Source: JAUWOY01 sp034431315
GTDB taxonomy: Bacteria; Chloroflexota; Anaerolineae; VGOG01
Direction: 5' to 3'
DNA length: 64,000 bases
Assembly: GCA_034431315.1 (NCBI GenBank)
Contig: DAOUDK010000119.1
Location: 1 to 64,000 of the forward strand
Part shown: in pieces, positions 38,056 through 45,862 of the stretch
Position numbering within the stretch: position 1 is the first letter of the stretch
How the letters are laid out: each line of letters begins with the position of its first letter
The notes under the pieces: model-generated
Databases searched by the model: none
What the model was told of the DNA's origin: nothing
The model's input: only the letters and a program-made list of their open reading frames with translations
Made by a program: the position numbers and the translations under genes

Positions 38056-38172
38056 CTAGCTTTGTAGCCCTACGACCTCCTGATCCGATTGCCTGCCACG
38101 AAGATCAAACACCTCAAGCCCGCCGTTCTCCTCGATTAGTTTTAGGATTTCTTCCCTGGTGTACTCGCTCAA
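38056..38172 (-). CDS. Small 38-codon gene or remnant, pentapeptide-protein-like N-terminus
   Basis: Starting at TTG 38172, with AAAGGAGG 5 nt upstream, a 38-residue product reads SEYTREEILKLIEENGGLEV then FDLRGRQSDQEVVG. This opening resembles the N-terminal leader of bacterial pentapeptide-repeat proteins (EEILRLIEENGG followed by LDLSGR). The pentapeptide repeats are missing, so it may be a truncated remnant rather than a functional gene. It is too short for most gene callers. Confidence 0.45.
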   Translation of the reverse strand: MSEYTREEILKLIEENGGLEVFDLRGRQSDQEVVGLQS

Positions 38173-38199
38173 GGGTGCCTCCTTTCGGAAACGACGAAG

Positions 38200-38667
38200 T
38201 CATTTCCACAGCTTGCCGAGCACCCAGCAAGCAAACCACAACACGCCAAAAAATAGAGCGGCATAAAAGCCAGCTATGGCGAGGTACCCAAGAATGTCGG
38301 CATCGATCAATATCCCAAGGGGGAGCAGCAGTACAAACAGAAGGCCACCTATCACGGCCAGTGTGCCAAACAACCTGGCAAGTCGTTTGATCATTTCCTG
38401 GAACCGCTGCGTTGGTGGTTCGGCCTTTTGCTCTGTCGGCTGTATTTCTGGCTTTGGCGGTGGCTCGACAGGTTCGCCCTGTATCACCTCAACACCCACA
38501 GCCTCCCTGCGACTCAATATCTCATTGAGCCGTGCAAGGGCATCTATAGCCTCTCGATTGGTGGCATCCAGCGCCAGCACTTTCTCAAAGTATTCACGAG
38601 CGTACTCAGGATAGCCCGCTTCTAAGTCCTTGTGGCCAAGTTCAAGCAACCGCTCAATTTCGTCCAT
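38200..38667 (-). CDS. TPR-like membrane protein (paralogue 1)
   Basis: This 155-aa protein has one or two TPR-like helices at the N-terminus (EYAREYFEKVLALDATNREA), a Pro/Glu-rich linker and two membrane helices near the C-terminus (about 98-150). ATG 38667 follows AGGAG, and that site lies inside an integrase-tail remnant. It is a close paralogue of the next gene upstream; the block LALDATNREAIDALAR is identical in both. Function unknown; the layout suggests a membrane-anchored interaction protein. Confidence 0.7.
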   Translation of the reverse strand: MDEIERLLELGHKDLEAGYPEYAREYFEKVLALDATNREAIDALARLNEILSRREAVGVEVIQGEPVEPPPKPEIQPTEQKAEPPTQRFQEMIKRLARLFGTLAVIGGLLFVLLLPLGILIDADILGYLAIAGFYAALFFGVLWFACWVLGKLWK

Positions 38668-38669
38668 CG

Positions 38670-38786
38670 TTAGCTTCTCCTGCTCTCACTCTCCACTAGG
38701 CCGATGTAGGCCGCCGTCGTCTTGGGGTCGCTGTGGCCCAGCATCCGCTGCACCTGCAGGAGCGTCGCGCCGTTGTCGTGTTGCAT
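38670..38786 (-). pseudogene. Tyrosine recombinase (integrase) C-terminal fragment
   Basis: In this frame the sequence encodes HDNGATLLQVQRMLGHSDPK and then TTAAYIGLVESESRRS before TAA 38670-38672. LGHSDPKTTAAYIG is the C-terminal signature of tyrosine recombinases, with the conserved His and the nucleophile Tyr. The rest of the enzyme is absent. The same bases are used in another frame as the 3' end of the TPR-like gene 38686-39228. Confidence 0.75.
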
Positions 38787-39228
38787 AGAATAAGCCAAAA
38801 CCAACACCAAGGCACAACACAAACCCGACTCCTGCAATGAGTAATCCTGTTAGGACATCGGATGTTAAAGGTTCGCCAGGAGTAAAGAAAAGCTCGAACA
38901 TTATCCCTGTACCAGAACACAGTACCCCGATAAACAGGATTGCTCCTAGACCAAAAAAGATACCCCCGAGTATCCGCAGCAGTAGTTTAGTCACGTTCAC
39001 CTCACTTTCCCGCCCACGTTTATTTACATCTGGTTCGCCCCGTACCGGCCTAACAGGCACCGCTGCCCTGCGGCGCAATTCATCAATCCGTGCAAGGGCA
39101 TCTATGGCCTCTCGATTGGTGGCATCCAGCGCCAGCACTTTCTCAAAGTCCTCACGGGCCTGCTCATACTGACCTGTTTCAAGTCCCATGCAGCCATAAT
39201 CAAGTAGTCGCTCAATGTCGTCTGTCAT
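38686..39228 (-). CDS. TPR-like membrane protein (paralogue 2), 3' end replaced by integrase DNA
   Basis: This 180-aa protein begins DDIERLLDYGCMGLE, has the same EKVLALDATNREA helix pair as paralogue 1, and two membrane helices (about 83-150). The last roughly 30 residues (RDAPAGAADAGPQRPQDD) are an out-of-frame reading of an integrase tail, so the natural C-terminus was lost by recombination. ATG 39228 follows GGAGTGCAAG. Function unknown. Confidence 0.65.
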   Translation of the reverse strand: MTDDIERLLDYGCMGLETGQYEQAREDFEKVLALDATNREAIDALARIDELRRRAAVPVRPVRGEPDVNKRGRESEVNVTKLLLRILGGIFFGLGAILFIGVLCSGTGIMFELFFTPGEPLTSDVLTGLLIAGVGFVLCLGVGFGLFYATRQRRDAPAGAADAGPQRPQDDGGLHRPSGE

Positions 39229-39239
39229 CTTGCACTCCT

Positions 39240-39347
39240 TTATCCTCTCACCCTGTAAATCCTCGTCCTCTCATTCTCATAAACCACTTCCAACTCCCCT
39301 CGCCGCACCATCTCATCGAACTTGGCCAAGCCGGCGGGGTCGAACCA
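39240..39347 (-). pseudogene. Remnant of the 3' end of a YYY/GT-C gene
   Basis: The minus strand reads DPAGLAKFDEMVRRGELEVV then YENERTRIYRVRG and a stop. This matches the last 33 residues of the 1482-aa protein ending at 40260 (LAKFDEMVRRGELEVVYENE) with few differences. No upstream part is present. The rest of the gap to 39631 holds short CAGTG-type repeats and the hicB promoter. Confidence 0.8.
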
Positions 39348-39601
39348 CTGATGCCGCTGAGAGAATACTGAAGGCACTGAGGGGAGCACCACGTTCAGTG
39401 GCCTCAGTGCTGTTCAGTGCGGTCAGTGATTCCAGCTTGGCTGGCGTCAGGCCAGTCCGCTGAAAGCACCAAAGCGGGACGCTGTTTGATCATCGTCAGA
39501 TCGGTGAACCTGCGTCATTATATCATACGCCAGGTGAAATCGCAATATCCAGCCCAGTTGTTCTCAGGCCAGACACCCATTTTCCCAAAATCCTCGAACT
39601 A

Positions 39602-39610
39602 TGCTATAAT
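39602..39610 (+). promoter_or_regulatory. Extended -10 promoter of hicBA
   Basis: TGCTATAAT is an extended -10 box 21 nt upstream of the hicB ATG, with AGGAGG at 39618-39623. The -35 (near 39582) is weak. The 5' leader would be very short. Confidence 0.55.
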
Positions 39611-39631
39611 CTTCTTCAGGAGGTGAACGAA

Positions 39632-39967
39632 ATGACCGACAAAACCCCGTCTTTCCGCTGTTACGCCTACCGCCGAGACCCAGACCACTATATCGCTTAT
39701 TGTTTAGACCTCACTCTGATAGGAGAAGGAACAACGATGCGGGAGGCCATTGGCGACTTGGAAGAGGCAATGTTAGGCTACCTCGAATCCGTCTCCGATT
39801 TAGGCTGGGAGAAAGACCTCATTCCACGTCGAGCGCGTCCCGGCAGGTGGGTGGAGTTCTATAAGCTCTTCCTGATCCACATCCTCAGAGCCCTTTTCAC
39901 CGGCGAACTCGGCAACTTCCAGACCTTCCAAGAGTATTTTGAGGATAGGGGCCTGGTCTATGCCTAA
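39632..39967 (+). CDS. hicB: HicB-family antitoxin
   Basis: This 111-aa protein has the HicB fold pattern: FRCYAYRRDPDHYIAYCLDL, GEGTTMREAIGDLEEAMLGY. The C-terminal part (EFYKLFLIHILRAL) differs from the usual DNA-binding tail. ATG 39632 sits 8 nt after AGGAGG; GTG 39623 overlaps that site and is rejected. It overlaps the hicA start by 8 nt. HicB neutralises the HicA mRNA interferase and usually represses the operon. The order here is antitoxin first. The partner toxin is frameshifted (next entry). Confidence 0.75.
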   Translation: MTDKTPSFRCYAYRRDPDHYIAYCLDLTLIGEGTTMREAIGDLEEAMLGYLESVSDLGWEKDLIPRRARPGRWVEFYKLFLIHILRALFTGELGNFQTFQEYFEDRGLVYA

Positions 39968-40252
39968 AAAGTACCCTCCTCTTACCCCCGCCGAAGTCAT
40001 TGCTATTCTCCTCGCCAGGGGGTTCGTCCTCCATCGCACCAGTGGAAGCCATGCCCACTATCGAGGCACTATATCAAAGGCGTCAAATGCCTGGTGACCG
40101 TAGATGTGCACTACAAAGACTTCGACGTGGAACGCATCAAAGACATGATTCAACAAGCCAATCTGTCCCGCGAGGAATTCTACGGCAGCACCAAAAGGAC
40201 CGCTAAAAAGATCAACCTCATCGCCCCAAAATATCCGATTCCTCTCAAGTAG
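39960..40252 (+). pseudogene. hicA: HicA-family toxin, interrupted by a frameshift
   Basis: From ATG 39960 the product reads PPLTPAEVIAILLARGFVLH then RTSGSHAHYRG, the HicA dsRNA-binding start with the catalytic His in GSHAHY. The frame then stops at TGA after KASNAW. One base earlier in phase, the sequence continues YIKGVKCLVTVDVHYKDFDV and ERIKDMIQQANLSREEFY to TAG 40252, the expected HicA C-terminus. A single-base loss near 40062-40065 explains this. It may be a real inactivating mutation, an assembly error, or (less likely) programmed frameshifting. Confidence 0.75.
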
Positions 40253-40259
40253 TCCCCCC

Positions 40260-43200
40260 TTACCCCCTCACCTGATAGATTCTCACCATCTCATTCTCAT
40301 AAACCACCTCCAACTCCCCTCGCCGCACCATCTCATCGAACTTGGCCAGGCCGGCGGCGTCGTAGACGGTGCGCTCTAACTGGCCCACGTAGATGTAGGA
40401 GACGTGCAGCTCGCCGATGAGCTGGAGGGCGCGGGAGATGTCGGGGGTGTTGAAGAAATCGCGCGCCTTTCCATCGCGCTCCCCTACCTGCGAAGCGTAG
40501 CGCTGCTCGTTCTGGTGAGCGCCCAAGAAAGTAGGCAGCCCCGTGTAAGTGGCTACGCGCAAGCCTCCCTCGCGATAGTAAGGTATAGCAGCCTCGGCGA
40601 CGACGGGGGTGCCCTTGACGTTGGCTATCAGCCACTGGAGGGCCTGGTAATCGTACTTCAGCTCGATGCGGTTGTTGTCAGGCCAGGTGTAAGAGCCGAC
40701 GGTCATGAAGGCCATCCCATCCAGGGTGCCCACGGGCGGCCTATCGCCAGGGAAGCGATCGTTCACCCGCGCCGGGGTGAAGACGAGGGGATAGAGCAGG
40801 CTGGCGAAGGACAACAAGACCAGGCCAGCAGCCCAGACTCGCCGCTGGCCCGCTGACTGCCAACGCCTCATCCTGGCCCATAGACTGGGCACGGCCACCG
40901 CCGCAGCGATGCCCAGCATCACCCAGACCTGGATGTAGAACTTGAAGATGGTGTTCATGCGCCACCAGGTCTGGTCCCCGCCCAGGTGATCCTTCAGATA
41001 GACCACCTCGCAGCCCGCCGCCACCAGCAGCCCGGTGAAGACCAGCAGGGAGACGAAAAGCTCCTCAGGCGAGGCATCGTCGCGCAACAGGAGCAGCACA
41101 GCTCCAACGACCAGGGGCAATGCAAAGGCCAGCACCCAGAACTTCAGGACAGCCAACACCACCGCCAGCAGCAACACTCCTCCCAGGCTGTAAATGGACA
41201 GGGTATAGTTCGACGTCTGCCGATGCACGAGAGCCTGGTAGATCTCAGCCAGGTGGGGCAGCACCTCCCACCGTGCTAATAGCACCCGCACAAAGCGCAG
41301 CACCCCCAGCCTGGCCCGCTGTCGCACCAACTCCACCAACAAGAAGGTGATGACGATGAACAGGAAAAAGCCCCAGACGGTGAGGAAAGCCGCCAGGTCC
41401 GTCCGTCCTCTGGTGATGGCCAGGCCCAGGCCAACGTCGAGGGTCTGGTAATGGGCGAAGAAGGGCCGGTAGAGCAGCAGGCTCAGGCCGCCAACAGCGA
41501 TGGTCGAAATCGCGGGCCAGGCGAGCTTCCATTTACCCTGAGCCAACCTCTCTCGAAGGACGAAGGCGATAGCGATGAGACCTAAATAGGTCGGGAGGTC
41601 CCAGGTGTTGGTCACCGCCAAGGCCCCCAGGCAGATGGGGAGCGAGAGATAGCGAACCGCAGTCGCCAGAGGTTCGCAGCCTGCCGCCTCTCGCCGCTTC
41701 CCGTCCAAGACGATCTCTAGCGCCAGGGCCAACACCAGGATGGTGAACGGTATCCCTATCATGTGGGGGTGCAAATCGGCGAAGAGGAAGCTGAAATAGG
41801 GGAACTCGCTGATGGTGCCGGGGATGACCCGCGTGCGGCCGAAGTAATCCAAAGGAGGCATGGCCTGGCCCCGGATGACCTTCAACAGCCCCGGCCAGGC
41901 CCGCACCAGCCCCTCCAGGCCGGGGATGCTGCTCCTGAAGCCAGAGCCGCCTATCCCACCCAGCCGGTCGGCCAGGTGCACCATCCCGTCCAGGTTGCCC
42001 AACACGGCCACGAAAACCGCCGCCAGCACTCCGGTGAGGACGGGCCTCCGCGCCCGCGCCAGATTGTACCCCATACAGAACACGTTCCCCACCGTCAGGG
42101 CAAACAGCATCGGGATGGCCAGGTTGAAGGCCAGCGAGGGCATGATGCCCGTCAGCTTGATCACCAGGCCCACGATGAACTGGCCGTAGTAGTAATAGTT
42201 GATATACCCACCGGCGAAGTAGGGATCGTAGGGCGGAAAGTGGGGGCTCTTGAGGATGGCGTTCAGGAAGGCGAACTCCATAGGCTTCTCGCCGCCCAGC
42301 CAGGGCTGCCACAGATCAGGATTGAACATCCGAATGACGACGAAAAACAGGAAGGCCGCAGCGAAGAGAGCTTCGTTGAGCAAGATCAAACGCTTGTTAT
42401 CGCGCCAGAAAGCAACCATCGTCTCTCTGTGGCGTCGGAAGAAATAGAAGGAGAGGACGGCCAGAAGGGCCAGGGCCAGTATGATAGTGGGCAGACTGTT
42501 TCGCAGCAGGCGGAGGCTGGCCGAGATCCACACCAGGTAGGCCACGATTATCAGGCCCAGGCTCTTGGCCAGGATGTAGCCCCGGTCCGAGAGATGACGG
42601 AAGACGACGAAGGTCACTGGCCAGGCAGCCAGTCCCACCAGCACCACCGCCAGCCACCAGAAGATGACGGCGAACAGATGATAGCGATTGGCCAGGCCGT
42701 TCCAGCGGAAGTCGTCAATGACGGGAAGCTCATCCACTGGCCCATCGAGGAGCAGCGTCTTGCCCTCTTCGGATTCGCTGGGGGGCGACGCAGGTCGAGA
42801 AGTAGCGCCCCAGAAGCGAGCCAAGAGCGTCGGCGCGCCCACGTAGCCGCGGATGGCCCCCTCCCAGCTATCGCCCAGCAGGGAGTCCCATTCCGCCCCG
42901 CTCAGCTCCCGCACCTTCTGGAAGATGATGGGCTTGGGGTGATCGTAGACCGTGAAGCTCTCGTCGCTGGCATCGTCATTGAAGACGAAGGGGCCCAGGC
43001 GAGGGTAGGTAGTGAACTCAGCCACCTTCTCGAATCCCAGTTCTCCGGCGAAGAGAAGCTGATAGTACCTGGTGCTCATGGGATAGCGCTCCGGCAGGTT
43101 GGGGACGGCCCCGTACAGGCGGTTGGTGGACAGGATGACGTAGTCCGCCTCGCTCAGGCGAGAGCGTATCTGGTGGTACTTCTGCTCGTTATCATCCTCA

Positions 43201-44708
43201 TACATGGGCAGCTCGACCAGCCGATACCTGTGCGCCCCGATGTTCGCCCCCGGCTCAGGCAGCCCCAGAGGCAAGTCATCGTCCCAGTGCTCAGAGGCCA
43301 GCACCGAGCCATCGGGCACGTTGTCATAGATCCAGCGCGAGGCGATGATCCAGGAGTGTTCCGTGCCGTAGACGCCGCCAACGAAGGCCAGCGCCCAGAA
43401 AACCGTCGCCAGCAACACAATGGCTGTTATCAGATATTGGATATTGGATATTGGCCATTGGGTTTTGGGTATTCGTCGAGAATATCTAGTATCCAATACC
43501 CGATATCCAGCGAAAAGCATCCCTACTCCCATAACCGTGAACAGCGGCACCACCGGCACCATATACCGCACGAACTTGGCCAGGAAGAGCCCGGTTATGC
43601 CGAAGTAGGGAACGATCCAGGAGAGCAGGATCAGCTCGCCCGGCCTGGCTCGCCGCAGGAGGGTGCGCAGCAGCACCCAGCCCAAACCCAGAAAAGCGAC
43701 GATGCCCAGCGGCCAACCCATCCCCCAGCGTATTTGCTGCTCGATGTGATAGAGGTAAGGAACCGTGCCTCGGTACTGGCGGGTGAAGGGCATGTCCGCC
43801 CGGCCGCTGGCCATGGCTCCCTGCTCCACAATCACCGCCTGCTTAAAGCTGTCCCAATCTAGAAAGACAAAGGGTGAGGTGAGGGCGAAAACCAGGAAGG
43901 CAACGACGAAGACTAGCAGCAACTGCCGCACAACCTGGATCCGGTCGGTTGGGCCGTCCTGTCTCGACCGCCACGCCACGATCATAACGGCCACCACCGG
44001 CGCGGCCAGGATCGGCAACGCGCTGAACTTGGAAGCGATGGCCAGACCAGCGCCCAGGCCGGTTAGGGCTGCTGCGCCTCGCGTGCGGCGTTCCACCATC
44101 AGTATGGCGCCATACAGCGCCAGCAAGGTGAAAGTAGTGGAGATGGGATCAACGGCGAAGAAGTGGGCGAGCTGGATCTGGGTGACGGTGAAAGCGGAGA
44201 GAGCCGCCGCCAGCAACCCCGCCGCCTGCCCGTAGATGCGGCGGCCAATCAGGTAGACCAGGTAGACGGTGAAGGTGTCAGCCAGGGCCATGAGGAAGCG
44301 GCCCACGTAGGCGAAGCCCGGCGAGCCGTTGGCCGTGGCCAGGGACTGCACGATCTCAGGAGAAGCGCCGACGCGCTCAGCCAGCGGCGCCAGGTTGTGC
44401 ACCGCGTTGGCAGTGATGGTCAACAAGTAGAGCGGGAAGTGGCCATAGGTGTAGCTTCGGCGATGCTGGCCGTTGAGGTCCCAGAGGGGGTTGAAGGTAG
44501 ACTTCTTGGGGTCCAAGGCCGTTGACCAATCCTTTGGCAAATGCATCGTCGGGGCGTAGAAGGCCACCGTCGAGCGCTCATCCGGGTGGGTCAGCTTGCC
44601 GTCATCCCAGGTGATGTTGTAGCAGCGCAAGGCAGCGGCGGCCAACAGCACGGCCAGCAGCGCCAGCTGAGTCCAATTTCTCTTTAATCTAATCATTGCC
44701 TTCTGCAT
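40260..44708 (-). CDS. GT-C glycosyltransferase fused to Chlor_Arch_YYY (DUF2298) domain
   Basis: This 1482-aa membrane protein joins two families. The N-terminal half is a GT-C enzyme with LRCYNITWDDGKLTHPDERS, containing the Asp-Glu pair. The C-terminal half from about 700 is a YYY module: EKPMEFAFLNAILKSPHFPP, GGYINYYYYGQF, LFADLHPHMIGIPF and RMNTIFKFYIQVW. The ending LAKFDEMVRRGELEVVYENE is duplicated as a remnant at 39240-39347. ATG 44708 (MQKAMIRLKRNW) follows AGGA; an open frame extends upstream to 44774. A micro-repeat (43433-43509) is inserted in a loop. The fusion supports a direct physical partnership of the two families. Confidence 0.85.
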   Translation of the reverse strand: MQKAMIRLKRNWTQLALLAVLLAAAALRCYNITWDDGKLTHPDERSTVAFYAPTMHLPKDWSTALDPKKSTFNPLWDLNGQHRRSYTYGHFPLYLLTITANAVHNLAPLAERVGASPEIVQSLATANGSPGFAYVGRFLMALADTFTVYLVYLIGRRIYGQAAGLLAAALSAFTVTQIQLAHFFAVDPISTTFTLLALYGAILMVERRTRGAAALTGLGAGLAIASKFSALPILAAPVVAVMIVAWRSRQDGPTDRIQVVRQLLLVFVVAFLVFALTSPFVFLDWDSFKQAVIVEQGAMASGRADMPFTRQYRGTVPYLYHIEQQIRWGMGWPLGIVAFLGLGWVLLRTLLRRARPGELILLSWIVPYFGITGLFLAKFVRYMVPVVPLFTVMGVGMLFAGYRVLDTRYSRRIPKTQWPISNIQYLITAIVLLATVFWALAFVGGVYGTEHSWIIASRWIYDNVPDGSVLASEHWDDDLPLGLPEPGANIGAHRYRLVELPMYEDDNEQKYHQIRSRLSEADYVILSTNRLYGAVPNLPERYPMSTRYYQLLFAGELGFEKVAEFTTYPRLGPFVFNDDASDESFTVYDHPKPIIFQKVRELSGAEWDSLLGDSWEGAIRGYVGAPTLLARFWGATSRPASPPSESEEGKTLLLDGPVDELPVIDDFRWNGLANRYHLFAVIFWWLAVVLVGLAAWPVTFVVFRHLSDRGYILAKSLGLIIVAYLVWISASLRLLRNSLPTIILALALLAVLSFYFFRRHRETMVAFWRDNKRLILLNEALFAAAFLFFVVIRMFNPDLWQPWLGGEKPMEFAFLNAILKSPHFPPYDPYFAGGYINYYYYGQFIVGLVIKLTGIMPSLAFNLAIPMLFALTVGNVFCMGYNLARARRPVLTGVLAAVFVAVLGNLDGMVHLADRLGGIGGSGFRSSIPGLEGLVRAWPGLLKVIRGQAMPPLDYFGRTRVIPGTISEFPYFSFLFADLHPHMIGIPFTILVLALALEIVLDGKRREAAGCEPLATAVRYLSLPICLGALAVTNTWDLPTYLGLIAIAFVLRERLAQGKWKLAWPAISTIAVGGLSLLLYRPFFAHYQTLDVGLGLAITRGRTDLAAFLTVWGFFLFIVITFLLVELVRQRARLGVLRFVRVLLARWEVLPHLAEIYQALVHRQTSNYTLSIYSLGGVLLLAVVLAVLKFWVLAFALPLVVGAVLLLLRDDASPEELFVSLLVFTGLLVAAGCEVVYLKDHLGGDQTWWRMNTIFKFYIQVWVMLGIAAAVAVPSLWARMRRWQSAGQRRVWAAGLVLLSFASLLYPLVFTPARVNDRFPGDRPPVGTLDGMAFMTVGSYTWPDNNRIELKYDYQALQWLIANVKGTPVVAEAAIPYYREGGLRVATYTGLPTFLGAHQNEQRYASQVGERDGKARDFFNTPDISRALQLIGELHVSYIYVGQLERTVYDAAGLAKFDEMVRRGELEVVYENEMVRIYQVRG
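43433..43509. repeat. In-frame micro-repeat in GT-C/YYY fusion gene
   Basis: GATATTGGATATTGGATATT units and inverse ATCCAATACCCGATATCC units encode a loop read as WPISNIQY with flanking Arg/Thr residues. Confidence 0.7.
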
Positions 44709-44858
44709 AGTCCTGATTCCTTGTGAAGATGGGGTTATTTTATCACTATTGGGGCTGGATGACAAATGGAACAACGGAGACGCCGAATGGAATTCGACGT
44801 CTGAAACTGAGAAGCGCCCTCAGGCGCTAGACCGAGGCCCTGAGGGGCCTTCTCAGTT

Positions 44859-45680
44859 TCAGACGGGGATTTCTAATCCTCGGCCTCTCAACAAATACAG
44901 AACAGCCTCCAACACTCCCCCACCGATGGCCCGCGCCTTGTCGGAGATGGTGAAGCAATGCTCGCGCACGCCCCGCGGGTCTACGTCGCCCACTTTCAGG
45001 CCGGCCTTCACCGGTAGCCCGTCGGCCAGCAGCCCCCTGAGCACGCCTGATATTTTTGCCACGACGGGCTGGCCAGCGACGGAGGCCACTACCTGGCCTG
45101 CTTCCACTGGATCGCCGATGCGCCGCTGGCCCGTGAAAGCGCCCTCGCAGGGGGCGCGGAGCACTCGCTCAGCGGTGAAGCCTGCCGTCGGGCCGGGCAC
45201 GCCGGTGTGCGGCTCCGCGCTGCCCGACAGGATGACCCGCCCCAGATGGTGCCCGCGATTGGTCTCGATCACCGCGTGGACGTCCACGCCAGCGGTGAAG
45301 CCCGGTCCCAGGCCGATGACGATGGGAGCGTCGGTGATGGCGGTGGCGCCAGTGTTGCGCTTGGCCATGATGGCATCAACGACCGCGGTGGGGCGCAGCC
45401 GAGTAATCACCTCCCCGCGCGGATCTAGAACCACGGGAACCTGACCTCCAGCCAGGGCGGCGCGTATCTCTTGATCGCCTTCGGCCAGCCGGGCCACCAA
45501 TCCCTCCACCTCTACCTGCCCTTCGTAGACGGCAGAGGCCACGGCCACCGCCCGGCGGATGACCGTAGGCTGGGCCAGTTCCGTGACCACCACCCGCATC
45601 CCAGCCCGATGCAAGCGATGCACCACGCCAGTGGCCAGGTCACCCCCACCTTTGATCACCACCAGGATGTCTTCAAGCAT
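44859..45680 (-). CDS. yqeB: YqeB-type selenium-dependent molybdenum hydroxylase maturation protein
   Basis: This 273-aa protein has the EF2563/YqeB pattern: VVIKGGGDLATGVVHRLHRA, MRVVVTELAQPTVIRR, VVDAIMAKRN, VIGLGPGFTAG and the end ARAIGGGVLEAVLYLL. The family is associated with the labile-selenium molybdenum hydroxylase trait. The start is ATG 45680 with AGGAG 8 nt upstream. A second ATG (45779), also with AGGAG and the same MLEDI start, lies 33 codons upstream in frame. This marks a duplicated initiation region; the longer 306-aa form is possible. xdhC lies two genes upstream. No molybdenum hydroxylase gene is in the window. Confidence 0.85.
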   Translation of the reverse strand: MLEDILVVIKGGGDLATGVVHRLHRAGMRVVVTELAQPTVIRRAVAVASAVYEGQVEVEGLVARLAEGDQEIRAALAGGQVPVVLDPRGEVITRLRPTAVVDAIMAKRNTGATAITDAPIVIGLGPGFTAGVDVHAVIETNRGHHLGRVILSGSAEPHTGVPGPTAGFTAERVLRAPCEGAFTGQRRIGDPVEAGQVVASVAGQPVVAKISGVLRGLLADGLPVKAGLKVGDVDPRGVREHCFTISDKARAIGGGVLEAVLYLLRGRGLEIPV

Positions 45681-45796
45681 TGGTTTGTCTCCTGTGAGCT
45701 CCCTCAGCAAGTGCTCGGAGCCCCGTCCGCGGGGCGGATCTTGCGGCTCGACTTCGCCAGCGACGATATCCTCAAGCATCTCTTTCTCTCCTATCT

Positions 45797-45862
45797 ACCA
45801 CTAAGACACCAAGGCACCAAGATTACGACATATTTACTTCGTGTCTTTGTGTCTTAGTGGTT
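45797..45862. repeat. Inverted repeat (CCACTAAGACACCAAGG type) between MFS gene and yqeB
   Basis: CCACTAAGACACCAAGGCAC at 45799 pairs with GTGTCTTTGTGTCTTAGTGG ending at 45861. The right arm encodes the last codons of the MFS gene (TTKTQRHE). A related CCACGAAGACGCCAAGGCAC copy, single-armed, occurs at about 28151. Confidence 0.65.

Noticed and set aside
41763..43862. 699-aa plus-strand open frame
   Set aside because: Antisense shadow of the GT-C/YYY fusion gene in GC-rich sequence; the composition is low-complexity His/Gln/Glu and no family fits.
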